64,000 bases of DNA. Source: Lunularia cruciata. Taxonomy: Eukaryota; Streptophyta; Marchantiopsida; Lunulariales; Lunulariaceae. Position 1 is the stretch's first letter, and each line of letters opens with the position of its first letter. The stretch spans positions 73,160,001 through 73,224,000 of the forward strand of contig OX419757.1 of assembly GCA_948567375.1 (NCBI GenBank). Direction: 5' to 3'. The position numbers and the translations under genes were made by a program. This document shows positions 45,219-56,300 of this stretch, piece by piece. A model generated the notes under the pieces. That model had not been told where the DNA came from. It worked only from the letters and a program-made list of their open reading frames with translations, and ran no database searches.

Positions 45219-47711
45219 CTAATCCGATCCAATGTCTACTTCTTCTTTGGCTTTCAAACCCAAACCCAAAGTAATCTTACCTCCTACTACTTTGTCCTCG
45301 GGTTTTAGATCATCTACTTCTTCTACCAGATCCAGCAATTCTCTTTCCTGATCTGAAATTTCACTAGTGGGCAATCTATCTAACTCATTATCTCCCGACC
45401 CACTCTTCTCTAATGTCTCTAATGGTAACTCCAAAGACATTTGGACTCCTATATTATCTACTTCTGGTTTTGCTCTAATATCTTTCCAAAGTTTTTCTAG
45501 CTCTATTTTCACTAAGTCTAACCTAATTGAAATGTTATCTTCTACCTCTAAAACATTTCTGTCTACACGAGTTCTTAATTTCGCTCAACAAGGCATTCAT
45601 CTCGGTGTCTTTCGCTTGTCTGCGCCTTGTCTCCTACACCAACAACTTTAACTCGTGCAGTCGTGCTTCTTCAATTTGAATGCTGGCTTCCGTACTTAAC
45701 ATCGCGTTCACCCTGAGGACTATCTCCTTCAATGGCTCCAATCTTGTCTTCCTTTCTCGTTCCCGATCTGCAAGCCATTCCTCTCGGTACATCGCCAACT
45801 CTACCTCGAACTCAGCTTTCACCATCTCCTTCTCCTTCTCCTTTTGTACAACTTTCTCTTCCTGATTACGAAGTAACTCTCGTAATCTCTCTTCTTCTCT
45901 ATACCGTGCAGCCAACTCTCTTTGCCAGAGTTGCTTCTTCTCCTCCATACTCTCCATCACTCTATTGAGCTCTTGATCCTTTGCTGCTACCCTCGCCATA
46001 GCATGGATTACTTCTACTCTTGAATCAACAAACTGCTGCTTCAAGATTTCATATTCAGCTACCTGTCTCTCTCTTGCTATGTCACTCTTCCTTGCAAGAT
46101 CCTCTCGATAGTTCACTTCCCTCTTCAGGTCTTCCATTACCTGACTTCTCTCTACTGCCTCCGCTTGCAATACTTCTCTCTCCTCCTCACCTTGGGTTAT
46201 ACCTCTCTTCAACTCCAAGTTCTCTTCTTCTAATTTTGATAAGACCTGCAAAACAGTCTTCACCTCTGGACAAGTTGACTGCATCTCCTTCTTCTTGTAC
46301 TCTAGTTTCACCAATAGAGGACACATCACCTCTCGCAGGTACTCAAATCCATCACTGGCAACTACTTCCTCCCGCGGAGTGGTCTCTCTTCTCTCCTCGT
46401 GTTCTCTTGATACTCGCCTTCTTCTCTGGAGTCTTCGTATCGGGATTGACGCTTCACTTCCCGAGCTTTATCCTGCCTCTTCCTTCACTTTACTTGGCCC
46501 CGCTTCACACTTCGCCTTACGTCTCAAGCGAACCCCTCGCTGCACTACAATCTTCCTTTCCTCGGGCACCGGGACTTCATCTTCCAACGGCGAGTTGTCT
46601 TCGGCCTCCAACTCGGCTTGCACTTCTTCTTCTTCTTCGTTAGCCGCTGGCACCGATGTCATCTCTCCTCCTTCTTCACTGTCACTGCTCGTATCTCCAC
46701 TCTGCAATGTTAACTCAGGTTCCTCCTCATGTTTCGAGTCTTCCATCTTCAGCTCGGCCTTGCCTTCTGAGTCTTCATCTTTCGACTCAATTACCACCAT
46801 ACTTTGCCTTGGGTTACTTCTTTGCATCTTCCGAGGTTTCTTGCTGTCTTTGGCTTCTCCTTGCCGACTCCTCTTCTTCATCGGGGTACTCACTATGACC
46901 TCCACGTTCTTCCCTATCTTTGTGTAGTAGTCGTCCGTGCTCCGGATTTGGAGAATGTACTGCTGCTCCTTGACGTCAACCTCCTTTCGCACATCAGGAT
47001 GGAAGTGCGACACCATCCAAGTCCGCTCCGCCGAGTTCAGTAAATTGAGCCCAAAGTAGAAGTGTGCTGCAAATGGCACAATGTAGTGTGGAGGCAACTT
47101 ATCCCGCAAATTCCACACCATCTGCCTTGTTCTCCCATGAAAACACCTCGCCTAATTGATAGGTTCTCTTGCAAACAACTTATGGAAGAACACCGCTTAG
47201 TGTTTCATCACATAAGTCGTTCTCTTCGGCTTCAAGATCGCCATGAGAGCACTCACGATCCATCTCTTCACTGGATCCTTGTAACTCTCAACTTTGTACC
47301 CATTCTTTGTTCTTTTCAACGAGAAGGCATCTCTCACCTCCTGCATCTCTTGAGCTATCTCTCCTTTCCCCAAGAACGTGGCTCCCTGCTCCGAGCCTGC
47401 CTCCTTCCCGAGTACGAGTCTCCAATCCGACTCTGTCCAACAAGCCGGATTTCCTCTCTTCCCTTCTTCCTTGGGTCCATCAAGACACTTACTCTCGATG
47501 TTTCTGTCATGAATCCTGGAAAACTCATGTTCCAGTTCCATGCCAGAAAGGTGATCCGAAGTCGGCTCAAGACTTTGATCCTTGCTATCACATCTAATCT
47601 CCAAATCGCATCATTTCTCACTGCGAATTTGGAGTTCTTCTTCCCTCCTCCCATCTCTTCTACTTTCTCACTTTCTCTCGATTTCACTCTTGCGACTTCT
47701 CCCTTGCGCAC
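45219..47711 (-). pseudogene. Long ORF carried inside the family-2 LTR (about 830 codons, broken)
   Basis: The minus strand has consecutive open frames 47711-47355, 47604-47197, 47121-46468, 46329-45634 and 45512-45219, joined by few stops or frameshifts. Visible parts in order are a basic N-terminus; an unknown globular part (FGLNLLNSAERTWMVSHFHP, STDDYYTKIGKNVEV); a basic then strongly acidic stretch (AANEEEEEVQAELEAED); a long coiled coil (QLWQRELAARYREEERLREL and neighbours); and an acidic tail ending EVDIGSD. I do not recognise a family. The 5' LTR copy is open where this one is broken, and the tail survives in the solo LTR at 3828-5749. Function is unknown; a captured host gene or an accessory protein are both possible. 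Confidence 0.75.
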
Positions 47712-48005
47712 TTACACGAGTCCAACTCTATTTCCCTTTCCCCGATCACCTACAAGATGACTCCTCAACGGTGAAGGAAAATTGCTTGACATTTCGTTGT
47801 TGCTGTTTCAATTTTTATAGAGTTGCGCTTCTTTGTCTTCCGTCACTTCGAGTTCCTACTGAGAAATCACACCTCCAACATGCACCTGTCACTATCAATC
47901 AACCTTCGCGCGTATGAGGAGCCAGTTTTCAAACGGGCCCTTCTTGAATTTCTTGCCCCGACAAAAGGTTGTTAGACTGTCTTCGGCTTGGGTTGAGCTC
48001 CCCCT

Positions 48006-48094
48006 GACCCGAAGACAATTTACTTTGGGTTGTATGCTGACAGGACATTTCCGAGTACTTTGCCTTATGACCTGAAGTCACTTTACTTTGGGTT
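48006..48094. repeat. Pair of 26-bp repeats in the U3 part of the family-2 LTR
   Basis: 48006-48031 and 48069-48094 both run GACC.GAAG.CA.TTTACTTTGGGTT, differing at three bases. They lie within 200 bp of the LTR start, where enhancer repeats of LTRs are usual. Similar CTTCGGGTCA words recur in the solo LTR near 4283 and 4573. Confidence 0.6.
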
Positions 48095-48207
48095 TCATCC
48101 CAAAGACTCCTTTCTCCGCTTTCTTTGGCCATATGGGTGCAATCCGACTTCTCTATACAACTTCTTCTCCTTTATTTAAAAATAAAATAAAATGTGGGCA
48201 CCACATA

Positions 48208-48218
48208 CCTCCTCCCTC
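48208..48218 (-). other. Polypurine tract of element B
   Basis: On the minus strand GAGGGAGGAGGTA directly precedes the TGTGGTGCCC LTR start. Confidence 0.75.
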
Positions 48219-48378
48219 AAATGTGAGCATCCCCGCAAACATAGATCTTGGATGTCTTAGACACTTCCGAGTCTATGGTCCAATATCTCCAATTTCTCCA
48301 CCCGTTTACTCGAGTGGCAAAAGGATTTCGTTCCAAGTCTACGAGCTGCATGGATCCATTTTTGTAAAGATGAAGAAC

Positions 48379-49560
48379 TCAATAGGGACCCATCCATCTC
48401 AAATGCAACTTGCCTGGAAAAAATATTCGGCAATTATCATATAACAAAACCAAATCCCCTTCTCGTACAGTCACAGGCTTGATTCTCTCATCGTGCCTGA
48501 CTTTCCTCTGGGCTTGTACTTCTTTCGTGGTTTGCATTGCATTGTCTCTTTTCTCTTCTAACCACATCAGTTGATGAATCCGAAGATCTTGACTTTCTTC
48601 TTCCGACATTCGTTCTTCGCACAGAACCCGATATGTTGGAACTTCAAATTCAAATGGCAGTATGGGATGCAAGCCATATGTCAAGAAGTATGGAGTTTGT
48701 TTGGTTGTAATCTTCTTTGTGGTTTGATATGCCCACAACGTGGCTGGTAATGTTGTATCCCAGTCATAGGCATAATTGACAATCACCTTATTCAAAATTT
48801 TACAAAGTAACCCATTCACTTTTTCCGTTAAGCCATTTGCTTTTGGGTTATAAGGAGTCGTCTTCCGATGTTTAATCTGAAAGTACTTGGTTAATGCCTC
48901 CATTACAGAGTTCAAAAAATGTGTTCCTCGATCACTAACCAATTCTAGAGGACACCCATATCAGGAGATGATGTTTCGAAAGAAGAATTCTGCCACACTT
49001 TCAGCATCATCTTTGCGAGTTGCTTCCGCTTCGACCATCTTGGTAGCATAGTTAGTGCACACCAAAATGTATCGCTTTCTTGTGACTCGGGTCACTAGTT
49101 GAATGGGACCCACAAAATCAATCCCCCATTTCTCAAATGGGGCCAAAGGCAAAATTGGTCTCAAAGGCCATTGAGAAGTAGGCGTTGGCTTCCTTGTTCT
49201 TTGACAAGCATCACAACTTCTGATATGAGCATGTACATCTTTGTACATTGTAGGCCACCAATACCCTGCCAAAAGAATTTTCTTTACAGTATTCTTCAAA
49301 GCATAGTGTCCTCTTGATGCTTTGGAGTGTAAAGATTCAATCACTCCTCCTACTTTGTATGACTCCAAGCATCACCAAAGTACTTCATCTTTGCCCATCT
49401 TAAATAAAATGCTATGTTTAAGCTGGTACAACCCCTTTTTCTTGAGAAAGACTGCCCGCTGTTCCGGGTCCATCCCCCCAGGACAATGGAGAGTATTCAG
49501 ATAATTATATTCAGCTGCATACCTTGTACTTTGCATTGCTGATAAGTGATACAACTCTTC
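48379..49560 (-). pseudogene. Element B integrase
   Basis: The minus strand encodes the zinc-binding part (HYALKNTVKKILLAGYWWP, then CDACQRTRK), and the core WGIDFVGPIQLV (first Asp), VSDRGTHFLN (second Asp) and NGLTEKVNG (Glu). A TGA near 48959 splits the core just before VSDRG. The C-terminal part (EGDLVLLYDNCRIFFPGKLH) ends at 48379. All three catalytic residues are kept. No chromodomain is visible before the polypurine tract. Confidence 0.88.
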
Positions 49561-50851
49561 GTCAGGGGACCGATTGTCAATTTCCCACTCCTAGTCTTGA
49601 GTCTCTAACTTGGACAGGAAGTCCGCATTCAAATGCGAAGCTCCCTTGCTTACTTGTACAGTATACGTGAACTCTTGTAATAACAAGATCCATCTTGCAA
49701 TTTGTCCCGATAAATCTGCCTTCTTGACCAAATGTTGCAATGCATAATGGTCAACATAGAAGACAAACTCATACCCCAACAAATAATGATGAAATTTCTT
49801 GCAGGCATACACCATTCCGAGTGCTTCTCTTTCAGTCGTCGAATAGTTCTTTTCAGAAACTGAAAGTTGTCGGCTGGCATAATGTACCAGGTAGTCCTCC
49901 TTCTTCTTGTCCTTCTGACTTAAGACGACTCCGATGGCCATGGACAAAGTGTCCACATACTTTTTAGACATGAAAAGGGACGTCCCAATTTAGGGCTCTC
50001 ATGACTGATGCTTCAACCAGTTTCTTCTTCAACACCTAGAAAGCTTCTTCTTGATTTGCTTCCCACAGATAGTCTTTGGATTTCTTCAGAAGCTTTGTAA
50101 GTGGTGCAACAAGCACTGCATAGTTTGACACAAAGCGTCTATAATATCCGACATGTCCCAAGAAGGCTCTCAGCTCCCGGATGTTCTTTGGGGATTCCAA
50201 AGCTACGATTATCTTAACCTTCTCAACATCAACTTCAATACCTCGGCTTGACACCCGATGCCCTCAAAGAATTCCCTTCTTCATTGCGAAGAAGCACTTC
50301 TCCGGGTGTAATGACAAGCCGGCAAAACGACACCTTTCAAACGTTTGGCGAAGGTAATCTAAATGTACATCTCTTCGTCCAAACACACAAAAGTCATCAA
50401 TAGAAACTTCCACAAATTTGCGTAGGAAATCTTTGAAGATTGAATTCATCATCCGCTGGAAAGTAGCGGAAGCATTACACAACCCAAAGGGCATTTGATT
50501 GTAAGCAAAAGTGCCCCAATTGGTCGTGAATGTAGTTTTATCCTTGTCTTCTTCTTGAATGGATACTTGATTGTACCCTGAAAATCCATCAAGAAAACTA
50601 TAACAAGGATGCCCACCAATCTGATCTAAAATTGTATCGGTAAAAGGCAAGGGATGATGATCTTTCCTTGTAACTGCGTTCAACTTTCGGAAGTCTTGGC
50701 ACACTCAAATCTTCCCTATTTTCTTCTTTGAGACAATGACAATGGGGGAGACCTATTCACTGCTTAAGATAGGGAAGATGATTCCGGCCCCTAAGTACTT
50801 GTCGATTCCATCTTTCACCAAAAGCGAGTACTTCGGGTTCAGATGGTATTG
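49561..50851 (-). pseudogene. Element B reverse transcriptase and RNase H
   Basis: RT motifs on the minus strand: CQDFRKLNAVTRKDHHPLPF, FSGYNQVSIQEEDKDKTTF, MPFGLCNASATFQRMMN and SIDDFCVFG (catalytic Asp pair), then LRAFLGHVGYYRRFVSNYA. RNase H: EKNYSTTEREALGMVYACKK, YVDHYALQHLVKKADLSGQ and LNADFLSKLETQD. Stops fall at about 50850, 50740, 50700, 50260 and 49990, so it is not translatable as one protein. The S/FIDDF form at the active site resembles family 1 and differs from the usual YxDD. Confidence 0.9.
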
Positions 50852-52669
50852 TCATTGCCGAACCGGAACTGCACCTTCAATCAGATCAATCCGGTGTTCT
50901 CTGAATTCTCGTGGAATACCCGTCATTTGATCAATCGACCAGGCAAATACATCCTGGAACTCTATAAACAAGGCAATGTTTCCTGCCAACTCCTCCGAAG
51001 TAACTGTCTTTGAGATTTTTAAAATTTTTCCTTCAGTTAGTAACACATCTTGACAGTCATCGGGATTGATGACTCCTTCAATGTGACTTACTCTGCTTAA
51101 TCTGAGGCGAGCTGCCATCAAACCTCCTTCCTCCAAGTCAGGTTCACCCCAGGCGAGGTCATATGGATCTTTGTCTTCAACATCCACCTCGTAGCATTCC
51201 AAGTAATTAACTTGGACTTTGTCTTTGGATTTGTTTGAGGACAAAGACGATGAGTCTTCGGATTCGTCCTCCTCTTCCGATGAACTTTTTTCCCCGAGAT
51301 GGGGAACCTTTGTCCAACTCACAGTCACCAGCTTCTGATCTTTGGACAAAATGTCCTTGAATCTTAACTTCTGCTGATGCCAATCCACCACAACTTGGGC
51401 ACTGTACAACCAGGGTCTGCTGATCAATAGAGGGTAACCAGTTTTTGTCACTGGTCGCAACACAATGTAATTCAACATGAAGGGTACCCCTCCAATGATC
51501 GTGGTAATGTTTGACAGCATACCCAATGGCCGTCTCCTGGTTTGGTCTGCAAACTTCAAAACTCGGGGTGTTGGTTCAAACGTATGAAACCCGAGTTGAT
51601 TCGTAGTATCTTTGGTCATGACATTCACACCGGACCTAGAGTCAATGGGTATCAATGTGATCATGCACCCTGCAATCTCCACGTCTACCTCGGGAGATCC
51701 CAAATCTTCTTGCTCAATACGATAGATAGCCGGCAGGTCCTTCTTTGACATCGACCTCACCTTCTTGAGAGCCAAATTCAGCTGTCTCTTGTACAGCTTG
51801 TTATCTTCCCACAACTGCTTGAATGTAACGTTGGCATTTGTGGTGGCCAAATCTGCTACAATATCATATTGGGGAACTCCTCCCAATTTGACCGTCTTTG
51901 CTTTTGGCTTTGGGTCTGAAGTCTCTCCATGTTCTCTTTTGACTTTGGGACGCTTCAAAATGGTGACGGGCTTGCTGATGGCCTTAACCCAAGGTTCCTC
52001 GGGTTGGCTCACCTTGGCTTGGATTAGACCCTTTACTTCAGATCGGATGTCTACCGGAAAAATTGGAGACTTTGTCTTTGTCTCCTCTTCCAAACTCAGT
52101 TCCCGAGTCCTGAGTAGTGCCTCCTTTAGTTCTTTTTGCAAGGCTTTAGCTTTAGCTTTTGCAAGGATCTTTTCCTCCTTGGCAGAAAGAATTGCTTTTG
52201 GACGCAGTCTCTTCGCCTTTCGGGAAGATGAGGAGGTCGTACTCAATTCTTTGGGATCACGCTTCTTCTTGCTGGAGCGTGTCTCAACCTTCAAAATTTC
52301 AAGGTCCGGCCATTCTCCTTCCGAAGCCGGACTCCCCTCTTGAGGTCTTTCTTCCTCAAGAGTGATACAATTTACATTCGTATCCCCCTTTGGCTGAAGG
52401 GTTGCACGTTCAGCGGGGGTCTGTACATACATTACAGGCGGCTTTGTGTTTGGTGGGTGAGGACATTGGTTGCCCGTATGCCCCGATCCCTTACAATTTC
52501 TGCATAGGAGAACGTACCCAATTTGCCTTCTTGGCTCAGGATAGTTTGGAGACCAATGTTCCATTGAGCCACAATTATAATAGGCTCCGAGCGCAACATT
52601 CTGAGGCTGATTTTGGTTGCTCATTGGTAGTCTTCATGGAGGAGCATTGGGGTTATACTCCCTGGGTCC
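50852..52669 (-). pseudogene. Element B gag C-terminus and protease (590-codon open frame)
   Basis: After a short stretch interrupted by TGA near 52635, a 590-codon frame starts MSNQNQPQNVALG. It has a damaged knuckle (NCGSMEHWSPNYPEP, first and last Cys lost or changed) and an intact one (CRNCKGSGHTGNQC). A Lys/Glu-rich linker follows, then a retropepsin-like region (ITLIPIDSRSGVNVM, an insertion-bearing form of D-S-G, then LLISRPWLYSAQVVVDWHQQ). It ends in FIEFQDVFAWSIDQMTGIP, the usual start of RT in these elements. Element A separates it from the rest of gag at 60471. Confidence 0.87.
52666..52669. other. 4-bp target duplication of element A, left (GTCC)
   Basis: GTCC, repeated at 60471-60474. 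Removing one copy and element A restores the reading direction of element B gag across the site. Confidence 0.85.
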
Positions 52670-53348
52670 TGTGAGCCGGCCTGTCTCTCACTCAGGATGA
52701 ACCTCTGATGGCTATTATGGTAGCGCACCATGGACTAAGAAGGCAAGGAACCCCAACTCCATCATACTCCTCCAAGGCTAACACTCCAAGACTCAAGACA
52801 TTGCTCACTAGAGAACTCAATGAGAGAGAGATAGTTGCAAATGAAAGGATGATGAGTACCTCCTCACCCCTTGTTTATATACTTGTGAAATAGTTACGTA
52901 CCGAAGTTACTATTTACCGTAGTAACTCAAGTAACTAGACTAAAAGTCAAGTAAAGTCAAAAAGTAGAAAGGAATATCCATTCACATGGGCATATTCCCC
53001 TTATCTTGACCCAACCACTAAAGCAAGGATTCCTTCACATGGGCTATCCTTGGACTAAAGAAGAATCCAAAACAAAAAGGCTTGCGGGCCCAAGAGTTCT
53101 CAACTCTTTCCCCAAAGCCAAACACCTAGGAATAATACCAAGTCAACACACTAAAATCCAAAATAGTGGTGCTCATCTTTTCTACTTCCTCTAAAGTAAG
53201 GTCCCATCTATCTTAGCTATGACTAACTTTAGCTAACCATGACTAATATAGAACCATCCTTTATCTCTATATAAATAATATCTCTTAAGTACTTGTAATA
53301 CCAAGCTAAATATCACAATACCACACACATGCACAAATGGGTGTTACA
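52670..53348 (-). repeat. 3' LTR of element A
   Basis: 679 bp, TGTAACAC to GGCTCACA on the minus strand, with TATATAAA at 52874-52881. By eye it differs from the 5' LTR at four positions (near 52910, 52918-52933 and 53298). Confidence 0.96.
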
Positions 53349-53360
53349 TTTACCCCCGGA
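53349..53360 (-). other. Polypurine tract of element A
   Basis: Minus-strand TCCGGGGGTAAA sits directly before the TGTAACAC start of the 3' LTR. Confidence 0.75.
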
Positions 53361-53396
53361 CTAAGTTTTCACTTTGTCCTCAAAGTGAAGGTCTCT

Positions 53397-56300
53397 CTAC
53401 CTTCTATGGTACATCTTCAACTTATCATGGTTAATCCTATCAAAGTGTCTTCCTCCCAACTCCTTGAGATCATAGGTGTAATTGCCCCACACCTTCTCTA
53501 CTATGAAAGGTCCAAAGTACTTAGGCAAAAACTTCTTTTGCACTCTCTTGAATCGAATGGAATCAAACAACATTACCCAATCACCTTCTTTGAAAGGCTC
53601 CACCTTCTTCTTGCCTTGCCTCTTGTCATAGCTCTCCTTTTGTTTCCTTTGGGCTTGCTCCACTCGAACCATAGCAACTGCTCTTGCCTCTTCCAACTCC
53701 ATGAGTTGATCCTTCCTTGACTTCCCTGCATCACTTCCTTGTGCTTTCTTCAATCTCCTATGAATGCTTTGGAAGGTAGGAAGATCAAAGTGAATAGGTA
53801 AGGTAGACTCAATACCATACACCAATTGGAATGGAGAATATCCAGTGGAAGTCTTCATGGTTGTCCTATACTCCCACAAAACTGCATGAATCCTCTTGTC
53901 CCAATGATGTTTAGCCCCCTCCATTTCTGCATCTTTGGCCAACATCATGCACAAGGTCTGATTGGTTCTCTCTGCCAAGCCATTGGAATTTGGCTTATAG
54001 GATGTAGTTACTCTATGTGTGATAGAGAAATGTCGTAGCATGGCTGTAGTAATGCTTCCTGTAAACTCTCCTCCTCTATCAGAAACCAACTCCAAAGGGC
54101 ATCCAAACCTAGTGATAATGCGTTCATAAAGAAATCTACCCACTTCATCTTCATTCTTGTCCCTCAATGGTCTAGCCTCAACCCACTTGGTAAGGTAATC
54201 AGTAACTACCACAATGTACCGATTGTTCCTTGGGGTTCTATTGAGAGGTCCTACAAAATCAATTCCCCACTTCTCAAAAGGTCCTAGCAATGGAATTGAT
54301 CTAAGTGGTGGAGTGGATGTAGACTTTCTAGCAAAAGCTTGACAAACATGACAAGTTTTGCAATAATCAAGACAATCCTTGAAAATCCCTCTCCAATGGT
54401 AACCTGCATCTAGAATCTTGAAAGCAGTCACCTTTCCTGCAAAGTGTCCTCCACATACTAAACCTTCATGAAACTCCTTTATGAGTAGGATAGACTCTTC
54501 CTTACCCACTGCTCTTCGAAGTAGACCATCTGCTCCTTGGTGAAAAAGAATATCCTCCACCATTGTGTAAGGTCTAGATCTTGCTGCAAGGGCCTTCCTC
54601 TCCCTAGCATGCATCCCTTCTGGATAGTTACCTCTTGTCACAAAATCCACAATCTCCTTGTACTCCATTGGAATCTCTTGAGTGACTGAGATTGTCATGA
54701 GCTCCTCATCCGGGAAGGAATCATCTACTGGCTCATCTCCATCATGATCATAGGCTCTAGATAACAAATCAGCATTTGCATGTTTCTTTCTTGGCCTATC
54801 CTCAATTGTGTAGTCATACTCAGACAAGAGTATCATCCACCTTGCTAGTCTCCCTTCAACATTAGGCTTGTTGAAGATGTACTTCAAAGCCTTGTGATCC
54901 GTGACAATTGTGGTTTTCCCTCCAATCAAGTAGTGTCTAAACTTCTTGAGACCAAAGATCACTGCCAACCCTTCTCTCTCTGTGACAGAGTAGTTCTTCT
55001 CTGCTGAAACCATCTGCCTACTAGCATAAGCTATTGGATGATCATGCCCATCTTGGTCTAATTGACTAAGAGTGCATCCTATAGCTACATTAGAAGCATC
55101 AGTGTAGAGGATGAAAGGCTTACTCCAATCAGGTTTAGCAAGAATTGGAGCTACAACAAGGGATTGCTTGAGCTCCTCAAAAGCTTTGAGAGCCTCCTTG
55201 TCTTCCAAAATCACCATGTAATCTACACCCTTCTTCATGTAGATGGTCAATGCATAAGCCTTGTTGGAAAATGAGAAGATGAACCTCCTATAGTACCCAA
55301 CCATTCCCAAGAATTGGCGTAACTTTGTCAAGCTTGAAGGGAATGGAAGGTCTGAGATTTTCCTCACCTTCTCAGGATCAACTGCTATTCCATCCTTGGA
55401 GATGATGTGCCCCAAAAGTAGACCTTCTTCACATCCAAAAATGCACTTCTTTGGGTTGAGTGATGCATTTGCCTCATCCAAGCGTTGCAAGACTTTGATT
55501 AGATGCTCAAAGTGCTCCTCCTTGCTCCCATAGACACAAAAGTCATCAATGAAATCTCTCACAAATTTCCCAATGAAAGGTTCAAATACCTTGTTCATGA
55601 ACCGTTGGAATGTGGCTGGAGCATTGCAAAGCCCAAAAGGCATGACCTTGAAAGCGTAAGTTCCCCAAGGTGTGGTGAATGTGGTGAGTTGTTGATGCTC
55701 TGGTGCAATCTTTATTTGGTTATATCCACTATAACCATCTCCAAAACTGTACCTCTCATGACCTGCAACCTCCTCCAAGATCTCATCAATGAATGGCAAT
55801 GGGTAGTAGTCCTTCTTGGTAACAGCATTAAGCTTCTTGTAATCCACACATACTCGAAGCTTGCCATTCTTTTTCTTCACAATGACAATTGGAGACACCC
55901 ATTCTGAATTCTCCACCTCAAAGATAAATCCAGCCTCCTTGAGCTTATCAATCTCCTCCTTCACAACCAAAGATATTGGTGGGCTAATGCGACGTTGCTT
56001 TTGGCGGATTGGTCTTGCATGTGACTCCACCTCTATCTTGTGCTCCTCCAAGGTGACTTCCTTCAAATCCTTGTAACTAAAAGCAAACACATGGATGAAC
56101 TTGCGGAAAATCTCCTCAAATCTCACCTTCTCCTCCTTGGTAACATTTGGGCCATACTTGAGGGTAGATAACCTTCTCTCTACCTCCTCAAGTGTCAATG
56201 GTGATTTATCTGGGTCCTTCAAAACCTCTGGCTTAGGTGCAAAATCCATAGCACACAAGGGATACACATCTGAATCAGATTCAGATTCATCTTCCTCCGT

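Larger units (their letters stand above)
44427..48205 (-). repeat. 3' LTR of element B, 3779 bp
   Basis: Minus-strand ends are TGTGGTGCCC and GGTTGTCACA. The upper end abuts a polypurine tract; the lower end equals the lower end of the 5' LTR at 62189, just beside the primer site. The length is unusual, and most of it is occupied by a long sense-strand ORF (45219-47711). Confidence 0.9.

Noticed and set aside
46020-46927. Plus-strand frames of 207 and 210 codons in the family-2 LTR
   Set aside because: They are Ser/Leu/Pro-rich complements of the acidic coiled-coil ORF on the minus strand.
51765-52343. 192-codon plus-strand frame
   Set aside because: It is antisense to the gag-protease frame of element B, which has a zinc knuckle and a protease motif.
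52670-53396. Envelope-like ORF after integrase in element A
   Set aside because: Only 48 bp lie between the polyprotein stop and the LTR.
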